Part shown: piece after piece, positions 33,289 to 41,064 of the stretch
Layout: each line of letters begins with the position of its first letter
Position numbering within the stretch: the first letter of the stretch is position 1
Assembly: GCF_001639725.1 (NCBI RefSeq)
Contig: NZ_LTAW01000002.1
Coordinates: 186,001-250,000 of the forward strand
Reading direction: 5' to 3'
Length of the DNA: 64,000 nucleotides
DNA from: Marinomonas atlantica
GTDB lineage: Bacteria; Pseudomonadota; Gammaproteobacteria; Pseudomonadales; Marinomonadaceae
Translations under genes and position numbers: made by a program
Notes under the pieces: model-generated
The model's input: the letters and a program-made list of their open reading frames with translations, nothing else
The model's database searches: none
What the model was told of the DNA's origin: nothing

Positions 33289-34161
33289 ATGGCGAAAAAT
33301 TCCAAGTGGTTCAAAGTGGCAACGTCTGGCCCAACTGTCGATGGTCGCGAGATCAAAGAGCAGTGGATCAAAGACATGGCCGAGACTTACGACCCAGCAG
33401 AATACACCGCCAATATCTTTCAAGATCACTGGTCATGGTATGGCAACTATGGACGCGTAACGGCTGTAAAAGCAGAGAAAGACGGTAAAGGCCGTTTATG
33501 TCTGTTCGCTCAAGTGGAAGCCAACAAGCTGTTGCTGAAACTGAATGAAGCCGGTCAAAAGCTTTTTACCTCTATTCGAGTGCTAGAAGACTTCGCCAAC
33601 ACAGGCAAAGCCTACTTGATGCACCTAGCCATCACAGATGAACCCGCCAGCCTTGGAACAGAGCAACTTTCATTCTCGGCGAAAGGTGAAGAGTCGCTGA
33701 TCTTTGCCAACCAAGACGGTACCAACCTCGAATTCGATCAACTTACAGACGACGAGCTGGAAGCCGAAGCGCGCAAGCGTCCTGGCTTCTTTGAGCGACT
33801 TTTTAGCAAACACTCCCCAGAGCAGGAAAACGACGACATGAGCAAAGCAGCACTAGAAGCACTGCAAACAAAAGTCACTGACTTGAGTAAACAAGTTGCA
33901 GCGCTATCAGGCACTAAGGGCGATGAAGAAACGCCGCCTGATAGCACTGACTATTCAGCAGAAATCGATCAGCTAAAAAGCAAGATCGAAACGCTAGAGA
34001 AAGAAAACGGCGAATACAAAACGCAGCTAGAAGGCGTTGATCAGCTGAAAACAAACTTTGCCCAGCTTGAGACCGCTTTTAACGAAGCGATGAAAGACGC
34101 CGGTACGCCACCGCCGCCAAGCAAGGGCGAAAGCCAAGATACAGAATTCGATCTGTTCTAA
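33289..34161 (+). CDS. Capsid scaffolding protein/protease (P2 gpO-like)
   Basis: 290 residues (P2 gpO 284). The N-terminal half is a serine-protease domain that cleaves scaffold, capsid and connector. Asp18 (TVDGREI) and His47 (FQDHWSWYG) align by position with the P2 catalytic Asp19 and His48; the serine is not assigned with certainty. The segment LMHLAITDEPASLGTEQLSF is diagnostic for the family. The C-terminal half is a coiled-coil scaffold (LEALQTKVTDLSKQVAAL, IDQLKSKIETLEKENGEYKTQ) that is degraded during maturation. First gene of the rightward late operon. Confidence 0.95.
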   Translation: MAKNSKWFKVATSGPTVDGREIKEQWIKDMAETYDPAEYTANIFQDHWSWYGNYGRVTAVKAEKDGKGRLCLFAQVEANKLLLKLNEAGQKLFTSIRVLEDFANTGKAYLMHLAITDEPASLGTEQLSFSAKGEESLIFANQDGTNLEFDQLTDDELEAEARKRPGFFERLFSKHSPEQENDDMSKAALEALQTKVTDLSKQVAALSGTKGDEETPPDSTDYSAEIDQLKSKIETLEKENGEYKTQLEGVDQLKTNFAQLETAFNEAMKDAGTPPPPSKGESQDTEFDLF

Positions 34162-34215
34162 AACGCAGCGTCTGGGGAGCCGCTAAAACACGAATTTAAC
34201 AGGATGGGAAACTAG

Positions 34216-35235
34216 ATGAATTTATCCGCAACAGGTCGTATTCGCTTAAACGGTTACATGAACCGTTTGCACGAAAAGGCAGGCGTTAAGCAGGGTGAGC
34301 AATTTGAAGTCACGCCAGCAGCAGTACAAAAGCTATTTCTAAAAGCCGTAGAAGATGGCTTGCCATTCCTTGGCAAGATCAATGGCAACGTGATGGTGAC
34401 AGAGCAGGTTGGTAAAAAACTTGGCCTATTTGTCACGGGCTTGATCGCTGGTCGTACTGATACCAGTGCAGATGCTGAGCGTGTCGCGCGTAGCTTGCAT
34501 GGTCTGGATGAGCACGGTTTTCACCTTCGTCAAACCAATGCTGACGTAGCACTAAAGTACGGCATCATCGATCAGTGGAAGCACGTCAATGAAGGCAAGT
34601 TTGCTGAAATGTATGCATCGGCATGTCGTATGGCGATTGCCAATGACCGTTTACGTATTGGCTGGTACGGCACATCGATTGCCGCCACTACTGACCCAAC
34701 AGAAAATCCAATGGGCCAAGATGTCAATAAAGGATGGTTCCAGAAAATCCGTGAAGAAGCGCCGGAGCAAATCGACGACGATGCAATCACAATCGGTGCG
34801 GGTGGTGACTATGCCAACCTAGATGCGGCGGTCCGTGATCTTAAAGACTCGATTGATCCTATTTTCCGTAATGACCCACGCTTGCGCGTGTTCATTGGTA
34901 GCAACCTGATCAGCCTAGCTGAAAACAAGTTCTACACGGCGGGCGGTGATAAGCCGAGCGAAAAACGCCACTTGGATGGCGGTCGTTTGCTAGACACTTA
35001 CGGCGGTCTGCCAGCGGAAACACCACCGTTCTTCCCTGAAAACGCCATCATGATCACCTTCTACGAGAACCTTTCGATTTATCGTCAAGAAGACTCATGG
35101 CGTCGAAACATCATCGACAACCCGAAGAAAGACCAAGTCGAAGATTTCAACTCGTTCAACGAAGACTACATCGTCGAAGAGTACCGCGCAGTGTCTGCGG
35201 CCACCAACGTAACGGAATACGTTGCGACGCCGTAG
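34216..35235 (+). CDS. Major capsid protein (P2 gpN-like)
   Basis: 339 residues (P2 gpN 357). HK97-fold coat protein. Diagnostic family segments: VTPAAVQKLFLKAVEDGLPFLGKINGNVMVTEQVGKKLGL near the N-terminus, MAIANDRLRIGWYGTSIAATTDPTENPMGQDVNKGWFQ in the middle, and ITFYENLSIYRQEDSWRRNIIDNPKKDQVEDFNSFNEDYIVEEY near the end. RBS AGGATGGGAA is upstream of ATG 34216. Placed between scaffold and terminase small subunit as in P2. Confidence 0.96.
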   Translation: MNLSATGRIRLNGYMNRLHEKAGVKQGEQFEVTPAAVQKLFLKAVEDGLPFLGKINGNVMVTEQVGKKLGLFVTGLIAGRTDTSADAERVARSLHGLDEHGFHLRQTNADVALKYGIIDQWKHVNEGKFAEMYASACRMAIANDRLRIGWYGTSIAATTDPTENPMGQDVNKGWFQKIREEAPEQIDDDAITIGAGGDYANLDAAVRDLKDSIDPIFRNDPRLRVFIGSNLISLAENKFYTAGGDKPSEKRHLDGGRLLDTYGGLPAETPPFFPENAIMITFYENLSIYRQEDSWRRNIIDNPKKDQVEDFNSFNEDYIVEEYRAVSAATNVTEYVATP

Positions 35236-35315
35236 GTAAGAACTGATCAAAGGCTTACCAAAGAGCACTTGGCGTAGCTGAGTGCTCTTGAATAGGCCAA
35301 AGGGGAATCCATCAC

Positions 35316-36305
35316 ATGAGCGTAATCCAACAACGTCGCGCGGCCAAGCTGGCGGCGAAAAAGAAGCAAGCAGAGCAGCAACAAGCTGCGGCCAAAAAGC
35401 ACGCCGCGCAGGCCAAAGCAGAAGCCAGTGCAGCACCGACTAAAAAGCCATCCAAGCTACGCCAAAAGCTGGCCAAAGCAACGGATCAGCAGATCAAAGA
35501 CTTAGACCACAAAGTCGATGGTTTAGAAGGTCAGGTGGACGACATGGACCACGACCTAGCTGAAACGCAAGGCAAAGTTGATCAGCTAGATGATCAAGTG
35601 AGTGACCTAGATGGCTCGGTTGATGAGCTAAAAGACGAAGTTAGTGAACTGGATAACCGCGTCACTTCACATGATGACGACATCAACGAGCTGCGCTCAC
35701 GCATCGACAGCGAAGAGGGCACCGGTAACACAGAGCTAGAAGCAGCCAAAGAAGTGGTGGCGAAATGCATTGAAGAAACGCGCCCGCTAGAAGAGGTTGC
35801 GGACCGTGAACCCTACAAAGCCGAAGCAATTAAGCGCTTAGAAGCGTTTGTGATGAAGTACATCGATAGCGCAGCGGCTTACCCAAACATTGCCGCCGTC
35901 TGGTTCATGATCTGGTTATTTGATCTAGCCGACATTCCGCGCGCGGTAAAAGTGGGCCTGTATCTGGCAAAGCAGGGCATTCACAAAATGCCAACGCGCT
36001 TTAGTTCAAACATTTACACCTACATTTGCGACAACGTCTACGACTGGGCAAAAGTCGAATTAGCGGCCGAGCGGTCAGCGGGTCCATACCTGCAACAAGT
36101 GGTAGAGGCCATGGAGGCGCAAGGCTGGGAAGTGCCCATTGTCGTGCGCGGCAAAATGCACGCCATGTACGGCAAGCACCTTGAAGCCATCACTGAGTAC
36201 AAAGATGCGCTCGAAGAGTACGAAACCGCCATGTCGATTAATGACCGTGCGGGCGTGAAAAAGCGCATTACAGAGATTAAAAAGTTGTTGGAAATCCACG
36301 ACTAA
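35316..36305 (+). CDS. Terminase endonuclease subunit (P2 gpM-like) with coiled-coil extension
   Basis: 329 residues against about 247 for P2 gpM. The conserved M domain is the C-terminal 190 residues (ELEAAKEVVAKCIEETRPLEEV through VWFMIWLFDLADIPRAVKVGLYLAKQGIHKMP and YDWAKVELAAERSAGPYLQQVVE). In front is a basic Ala/Lys/Gln helix (residues 1-50) and a remarkably regular coiled coil of heptad- and 11-residue-like repeats (residues about 60-130: KVDGLEGQVDDMDHDLAETQ, then GKVDQLDDQVSDLDGSVDEL). The extra region could lengthen the arm that bridges cos DNA and gpP. Confidence 0.9.
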   Translation: MSVIQQRRAAKLAAKKKQAEQQQAAAKKHAAQAKAEASAAPTKKPSKLRQKLAKATDQQIKDLDHKVDGLEGQVDDMDHDLAETQGKVDQLDDQVSDLDGSVDELKDEVSELDNRVTSHDDDINELRSRIDSEEGTGNTELEAAKEVVAKCIEETRPLEEVADREPYKAEAIKRLEAFVMKYIDSAAAYPNIAAVWFMIWLFDLADIPRAVKVGLYLAKQGIHKMPTRFSSNIYTYICDNVYDWAKVELAAERSAGPYLQQVVEAMEAQGWEVPIVVRGKMHAMYGKHLEAITEYKDALEEYETAMSINDRAGVKKRITEIKKLLEIHD

Positions 36306-36411
36306 CCAGCTCCCCAAGCGACACGGGCAACGGCTGAGGCGTAGCTATTTAAGCGATGACCATAAGCCGATTGCACCGTGTTTGGATTAACGAAATTAGG
36401 AAGGTATCGCC

Positions 36412-36915
36412 ATGAGTTTAAACGGCATTACAGGCAACACGACCAGTTCAAAGATCATCGTGAATGCCAACGCGTTCTTTCCTGATATCGAAGTGCAGGC
36501 GTTTATCGATATTTACCGCCTGCCAAGTGAATACAAAGAAATCACACTGGTGCAAGAGCTGAAAACGGCCATGTACCAGGTCAACGAAGAGCTGATCGAC
36601 TACGTGTTGATCTTGCAAAGCGTTGATCCAGTGGAAACGCTGGACGAATACAGCGAGCCACTGACCCACGCATACAAAAAAGCCGTCATGGACACAGCGC
36701 GCGCAGGGCTAATCAAGTATTTCGAGACAGCCAACCGCAAAGCCGCCGCAGAAGTGCAGGGCGACCGTGGCGATGTACTGAAAGACGTATGGACCGAAGC
36801 AGCATATGCCGCCATGGACCAAATCAGCAAAGGGCTACTGGACGCAGCAGAAAAGCTGGGAGCCATGGGCAAAAAGCGTCACCACGCCAACGGCTTTAAG
36901 GCGGTGACTATATGA
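36412..36915 (+). CDS. Head completion/stabilisation protein (P2 gpL-like)
   Basis: 167 residues (P2 gpL 169). Connects portal and tail at the filled head. It starts MSLNGITGNTTSSKIIVNANAFFPDIEVQAFIDIYRLP, which fits the family start, and it is helical throughout (AYKKAVMDTARAGLIKYFET, YAAMDQISKGLLDAAEKLG). Located between gpM and gpR homologues as in P2; overlaps the next gene by 4 bases. Confidence 0.9.
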   Translation: MSLNGITGNTTSSKIIVNANAFFPDIEVQAFIDIYRLPSEYKEITLVQELKTAMYQVNEELIDYVLILQSVDPVETLDEYSEPLTHAYKKAVMDTARAGLIKYFETANRKAAAEVQGDRGDVLKDVWTEAAYAAMDQISKGLLDAAEKLGAMGKKRHHANGFKAVTI

Positions 36916-37364
36916 AAAAGTTTGGCCAGCTAACCGAATTTTTACGTGACAGCGGAATGATCCAAACCAACAAAATGGATCAATGGGTGGAAAACATCCA
37001 ACTGCGTGGCAGTGGCAAATACGACGGCACCAACGTGTTGCTGTACACCCAGCAATATAGAGCGGTGTTCTCTATCGAGCACTACGCCTACAAACGTTAC
37101 CCAGTTGAACAGCTATTCGCCCAATTGGTGACATGGCTAAGTGAAAACGATGATCGCAGTGAACTGGATGACCCGGACCTAAACATCGATGTGGATGTAC
37201 TGGACAACGACACCGCAGACATCGAAATCACAGTGCAGTTTGAAGAAGACGTGTACATCACAGAAACCGAGGGCGGCAACATCACCATGAAAGGAAAAGC
37301 GTGGGGATTAGCGGATCCTGCTTACGACATCGCAGAAAGCGCGCAGGTCGTAAATGGCGACTGA
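36912..37364 (+). CDS. Tail completion protein (P2 gpR-like)
   Basis: 150 residues (P2 gpR 155). Caps the tail tube end before joining the head. Recognisable by KKFGQLTEFLRDSG at the start, YAYKRYPVEQLFAQLVTWLSEND in the middle and DIEITVQFEEDVYITETEGGNI near the end. It overlaps gpL by 4 bases (ATGA) and gpS by 11 bases, so the three are translationally coupled. Confidence 0.88.
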   Translation: MKKFGQLTEFLRDSGMIQTNKMDQWVENIQLRGSGKYDGTNVLLYTQQYRAVFSIEHYAYKRYPVEQLFAQLVTWLSENDDRSELDDPDLNIDVDVLDNDTADIEITVQFEEDVYITETEGGNITMKGKAWGLADPAYDIAESAQVVNGD

Positions 37365-38010
37365 TAGCGGATTAAGAGCCGCGTGGCATGGCGAGAGTGC
37401 GTTAGTTGCAGAATTAAAGCTGCTATCGCTGCCGCGACAAAGGCGCAAGCGCGCACTGGGGCAGATTGGCCGAGAAGTAAAAAAGCAGGCGCGGTTAAAT
37501 GTGCGCAAGCAAAGCAGCGTTCGCGGTCAGCGGTTTGCTGATCGGAAAAAGAAGCGATCAAAAAAAGGCCGCATGCTAAGCGGTTTTGTCCGAGGCGGAA
37601 ACATCCGGCACAAAGCGAGTGCCACCGGTGTCACCGTCGGTTTTAAGAGTGACACCATGGCAAAAATGGCCGCAGCGCATCAATACGGCGAAAGCCAAAC
37701 AGTTAGAGCCAAACCCATGAGCGCGGCACGTCGCAGAGAATGGGGTAATGACTCAGCGACTAAAGTGCAAGCTAAGCGCATTCAAAAGCTCGGCTACAAG
37801 CACAGGAAAAAGCGGGTCAGTCAACGCTACATCATGGAGTCGATGACCAAGCTGCAGGCGCTAGGATTGATATACAAATTAGAGGGCGATCAGGAAGGAA
37901 GGCAGAGCTGGGACACAGATTTACCAGCCCGCGAGTTCTTCCCAAATGACGCCCAATGGGTAAAACAGATGACAGTTGAAGTCATCGCCAAAGAACTAAG
38001 CAGAGGCTAA
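37354..38010 (+). CDS. Tail completion/virion morphogenesis protein (P2 gpS-like)
   Basis: 218 residues against 150 for P2 gpS. The conserved part is RKRALGQIGREVKKQARLNVRKQSSVRG, the basic RMLSGFVRGGN, and AHQYGESQTVRAKPMSAARRREW. It is very basic, as is usual for these proteins. The longer C-terminal half (about 60 extra residues, MTKLQALGLIYKLEGD and on) is typical of HP1/K139-type versions. Overlaps gpR. Confidence 0.88.
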   Translation: MATDSGLRAAWHGESALVAELKLLSLPRQRRKRALGQIGREVKKQARLNVRKQSSVRGQRFADRKKKRSKKGRMLSGFVRGGNIRHKASATGVTVGFKSDTMAKMAAAHQYGESQTVRAKPMSAARRREWGNDSATKVQAKRIQKLGYKHRKKRVSQRYIMESMTKLQALGLIYKLEGDQEGRQSWDTDLPAREFFPNDAQWVKQMTVEVIAKELSRG

Positions 38011-38012
38011 TC

Positions 38013-39119
38013 ATGGCATTAGGCAAGGTAAGTGTAACGGCAGTTGATACAGGTAGCGGTGGCTTTACCGAGCCAGAACGCCAACTGATTTTTATCGGTA
38101 CTGCGACAGAAAACAAAGGCACGGTGCAATACATCGACCAAACAACGGATTTGGACGATGTATTGGGCACCGATGAAAGTCCATTAAAAACCATGGTCAA
38201 TTTGGCTAGCTTGAACGCGGGTACCAACTGGACGTGTGTGGCTATTGCATTAGCAGACGGTCAAACGTGGTTAGAAGCATTTAACAATGCCATGGATATT
38301 AACATCGTCTGTGAAGGTGTAGTGGTCTGTGATGCATTACCGGATCAAGCATCCGTGAATGATCTGATCATCGCCGTAGCAGATGCGGAAAACGAGTATG
38401 CGCGCAACATCTTCATCATGGGGCGCTGTGCGCCGTTAGGCGAAACAGAAACATGGGCACAGTTCATCGAGCGTTTTGATGCCATGCAAGACGGCATCGC
38501 CAGTGATGGTGTCATGCTAGTCCCAGATGTGTGGGACGGCTGGATAGGCGTGCTTGCGGGTCGTCTATGTCACGAATCACAGTCTATTGCTGATACGCCG
38601 ATGCGTACCGCGTCGGGTTCTATCGTGGGTTTCGTATCGCTGCCAGAAGATGCAGACGGTGTGCAATTCAACATGTCACACGCCAAAGCGCTAAACGATG
38701 CGCGCGGCTCAGTGCCGCAAATCTACGCGGATTACGACGGTATCTACTGCAGTGATGGTATGACGCTGGCCGCAGAGGGCAGTGACTTTGCCGTGATCGA
38801 AAACCTGCGTGTCGTGAACAGCGTGAAACGCAAAGTGCGCATTCTAGCAATCAAAAAGATCGGTAACCGCCAGTTAAACAGTATGGCGGCATCCATTGCA
38901 GCACATGAAACCTACTTCATGCGTCCAATGATCGATATGTCCAAGTCTTTCATTCTGGCAGGTGTGCCAATGCCAGGCGATGTGAAGCCACCGCAAGCAG
39001 GTGACGTGACCATCACTTGGTTAACTCGTACAGAAGTGGCCATCGGTATTTTGGTGCGTCCTTACAACTGCCCGAAATCCATCAAGGCTTACGTGGCCCT
39101 TAACCTAACTGGAGCGTAA
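38013..39119 (+). CDS. Contractile tail sheath protein (DUF2586 family)
   Basis: 368 residues. DUF2586 proteins replace gpFI as sheath in HP1/K139-like phages. Family marks: a short N-terminal strand (GKVSVTAVDTGSGGFTEPERQLIFIGTA), the central RNIFIMGRCAPLGETETWAQFIERFDAMQDGIASDGVMLVPDVW, and a C-terminal VAIGILVRPYNCPKSIKAYVAL strand that swaps between neighbouring subunits. It follows the tail completion genes by 2 bases and is followed by the tube gene after 4. Confidence 0.9.
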   Translation: MALGKVSVTAVDTGSGGFTEPERQLIFIGTATENKGTVQYIDQTTDLDDVLGTDESPLKTMVNLASLNAGTNWTCVAIALADGQTWLEAFNNAMDINIVCEGVVVCDALPDQASVNDLIIAVADAENEYARNIFIMGRCAPLGETETWAQFIERFDAMQDGIASDGVMLVPDVWDGWIGVLAGRLCHESQSIADTPMRTASGSIVGFVSLPEDADGVQFNMSHAKALNDARGSVPQIYADYDGIYCSDGMTLAAEGSDFAVIENLRVVNSVKRKVRILAIKKIGNRQLNSMAASIAAHETYFMRPMIDMSKSFILAGVPMPGDVKPPQAGDVTITWLTRTEVAIGILVRPYNCPKSIKAYVALNLTGA

Positions 39120-39123
39120 TAAC

Positions 39124-39576
39124 ATGCAGCATATTTCCGGTTCAGATGTGTACGTGACCATCGGCACCGCCTTGGTACACGTCAATCAATTCACGGTTTC
39201 CATCGAAGACGGCATGACCGCAACCAGTACACATGGTGTGCCAAATGGCTACGTGGGCGGCGCGGCAACCGCAAGCGGTGAAATTCGTGTCGACACTGAA
39301 AACTTTAAATTAATTATGGCGGAAGCCAAGTCAGCGGGATCGTTCCAGCGTTTGGAGCCATTCGACATTATCAGTCTTGGTAAGACGGTTGATCAGGAAT
39401 TCAAAGTAGCGGCGTTTGGCTGCAAATTGACGATTTCCAGTTTGCTGGATGCCAACTCAGATGGCGGCTCAAAGCTTGAACATACTATCCCGTATCAAGT
39501 GACCGATTCGCGCTTTGTCGAAATTGACGACGTGCCGTATCTGGATCAAGACCGACTCACCGAGCTAGGACTGTAA
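39124..39576 (+). CDS. Tail tube protein (DUF2597 family)
   Basis: 150 residues. The DUF2597 pattern is seen: ISGSDVYVTIGTALVHVNQFTVSIEDGMTATSTHGVPNGYVGGAATASGEIRVD, a beta-rich protein of tube size. It sits directly behind the sheath gene, as gpFII does behind gpFI in P2. RBS overlaps the sheath stop. Tube assignment rests on family and position. Confidence 0.88.
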   Translation: MQHISGSDVYVTIGTALVHVNQFTVSIEDGMTATSTHGVPNGYVGGAATASGEIRVDTENFKLIMAEAKSAGSFQRLEPFDIISLGKTVDQEFKVAAFGCKLTISSLLDANSDGGSKLEHTIPYQVTDSRFVEIDDVPYLDQDRLTELGL

Positions 39577-39579
39577 GCC

Positions 39580-39978
39580 ATGATTAATCGCATCGTTATC
39601 CATTGCTCAGACACGCCAAACGGACGCCCAAATACGGCGGAAGACATTCACCGTTGGCACCTTGAACGTGGCTGGGATGGCATTGGTTACCACCATGTCA
39701 TCACAGTGGATGGCGATGTGCAGAATGGCCGCCCGCATTACTGGCAAGGTGCGCACGCTGACCCATTCAATAAAAACTCGCTTGGTATCTGTTTGATTGG
39801 TCGTGATCAGTTTACAGATGCGCAGTGGCGTTCATTGGAAGGCTTGGTGATCGGGCTCAAAGAGCAATATCAAGGCGCGGAAGTGCTAGGGCATTGCGAC
39901 CTGAATAGCCACAAAACCTGCCCGAATTGCGATGTGAAAGAGTGGTGGGCAGGCGTGCAAACACGAGGCATCGACTAA
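39580..39978 (+). CDS. Endolysin, N-acetylmuramoyl-L-alanine amidase (T7 lysozyme/AmpD type)
   Basis: 132 residues. Cleaves the amide between muramic acid and the stem peptide. Zinc ligands and active-site pattern: IVIHCSDTPNGR with His8, the Tyr/His in GIGYHHVI (about 36-43), and GHCDLNSHKTCPNCDVKEWW with the later His and Cys ligands. No signal peptide, so it needs a holin, and two holin-like genes follow. Its position inside the tail cluster right after the tube is characteristic of HP1/K139-like phages. Confidence 0.93.
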   Translation: MINRIVIHCSDTPNGRPNTAEDIHRWHLERGWDGIGYHHVITVDGDVQNGRPHYWQGAHADPFNKNSLGICLIGRDQFTDAQWRSLEGLVIGLKEQYQGAEVLGHCDLNSHKTCPNCDVKEWWAGVQTRGID

Positions 39979-40400
39979 TGAGCGTACTGACTGCTATCGG
40001 GTCAATTTTGAGCGGCTTAACCAAGCCGCTATCGGACGCTTACTCAGCGTACACCGCCCGCAAAGCGGCAAAGGATACTGCAGAAGCCAAGATCAAAATG
40101 GCCAAGCAAGCGGGCGATTTTAACATCCAGCTAAGCGACGCCGAGTGGGAAGCGATCAGCAAGCGCAACGAGTCCGGCACATGGAAAGACGAATACGTCA
40201 CGCTGATCATCACCAGCCCCTTTGTGCTGCTGTTTCTATCAGCTGTGGCCAGTGCGTGGACGGGGGATCCCCGCTTCATTGTTTCGGCCAATGCAGGGAT
40301 TGAGGCATTAAAAGGGCTAGGCGTGGATTTAGGGGATTTGATGGCGGTTGTGGTATTTGCCGCAGTCGGATTAAAGAGCATCGGGGCAATTAAGAAATAG
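39978..40400 (+). CDS. Holin-like membrane protein (140 aa)
   Basis: Starts at ATG 39978, overlapping the amidase stop (TAATG). The N-terminal amphipathic or membrane-associated helix (VLTAIGSILSGLTKPLSDAYSAY), charged middle, and two C-terminal transmembrane segments (YVTLIITSPFVLLFLSAVASAW and LGDLMAVVVFAAVGLKSI) resemble the three-helix phage holin family (3TM). It forms a pore or controls timing for the amidase. A longer frame starts inside the amidase gene and is not needed. Confidence 0.8.
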   Translation: MSVLTAIGSILSGLTKPLSDAYSAYTARKAAKDTAEAKIKMAKQAGDFNIQLSDAEWEAISKRNESGTWKDEYVTLIITSPFVLLFLSAVASAWTGDPRFIVSANAGIEALKGLGVDLGDLMAVVVFAAVGLKSIGAIKK

Positions 40401-40407
40401 GCGTGGC

Positions 40408-40599
40408 ATGGAAAAGACCAACGTAGCTGCTAACTACTGGATTTCACTGTTCACCTTTTTTACGGGGTTATCCGTCAACGAGTGGGTGGCGGTCGGCGGT
40501 CTGATCATCGGTGTGGCGACATTTTTAACGAATTTTTGGTTTAAGCGAGAGCATTTAAAGATTGCTCGACAGCAAGCGCAAGCAGGGGAAAACGCATGA
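40408..40599 (+). CDS. HP1-family class II holin
   Basis: 63 residues: a first membrane segment (YWISLFTFFTGLSVNEW), a second (VAVGGLIIGVATFLTNFWF), and a basic tail (KREHLKIARQQAQAG). This matches the HP1 holin family in size, order and charge. It overlaps the next gene by 4 bases. Together with the preceding membrane protein and the amidase it makes a three-gene lysis cassette within the tail operon. Confidence 0.85.
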   Translation: MEKTNVAANYWISLFTFFTGLSVNEWVAVGGLIIGVATFLTNFWFKREHLKIARQQAQAGENA

Positions 40600-40907
40600 A
40601 AGATATTCAGATTTTAGTGGGTGATAAAGAGTTCGATTTTCAAGTCTCGAATGCTCTTTACAACAAATTTGTGGACACCATGGCGAGTGGTAAAGCGGTT
40701 CAAGCAGGCTTCAATCTACTATCAAAATCAGTAGATCAAAAGCAGCGTGCATCATTGATGGAGTTGATCCGCGATAAAGAAAACCAGCCAAAAGCAACAT
40801 TGGTTATGAGCGTGGTTGGTGAAATCTCGGAAGAGATGGGGGATAGCTTGCCAGAGGTGGTAAAGCTGCAGAAGAGCACCGCGACTTTTGCCGACGAAAC
40901 AGCATAG
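40596..40907 (+). CDS. Tail assembly chaperone (gpE-like)
   Basis: 103 residues resembling the putative tail assembly chaperones upstream of the tape measure (DIQILVGDKEFDFQVSNALYNKFVDTMASGKAVQAGFNLL; MELIRDKENQPKATLVMSVVGEISEEMGDSLPEVVKL). Chaperones of this type coat the tape measure and usually make a longer form by ribosomal frameshift. A second frame in the -1 phase (40847 to 41059) overlaps its end and encodes the expected extension. Confidence 0.85.
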   Translation: MKDIQILVGDKEFDFQVSNALYNKFVDTMASGKAVQAGFNLLSKSVDQKQRASLMELIRDKENQPKATLVMSVVGEISEEMGDSLPEVVKLQKSTATFADETA

Positions 40908-41059
40908 AGCAGCTTGTCACGCTGCGCATGAAGCACTTGCCACATGCGCAGGATGACGCTGAATCATGGGGCCGCGCTTTATGGCTCGAAGAAAGGCAAC
41001 TAGAACTACACACCGCCGCCGTGACAAACGGCATTTCAAAAGCATTTGCTGGTAGATAA
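40847..41059 (+). CDS. Frameshift extension of the tail chaperone (E'-like)
   Basis: The -1 frame is open from just after a TAG at 40844 to TAA 41057, encoding ...EEHRDFCRRNSIEQLVTLRMKHLPHAQDDAESWGRALWLEERQ and ending SKAFAGR. An ATG exists at 40928 but has no ribosome site in front, which favours production by a -1 shift from the E-like frame. A shift must occur between 40847 and 40907; the run TTTT at 40886-40889 (codons ACT TTT GCC) is the best slippery candidate. P2 uses T6G at the same place. Confidence 0.65.
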   Translation, partial: LARGGKAAEEHRDFCRRNSIEQLVTLRMKHLPHAQDDAESWGRALWLEERQLELHTAAVTNGISKAFAGR

Positions 41060-41064
41060 ATGAT

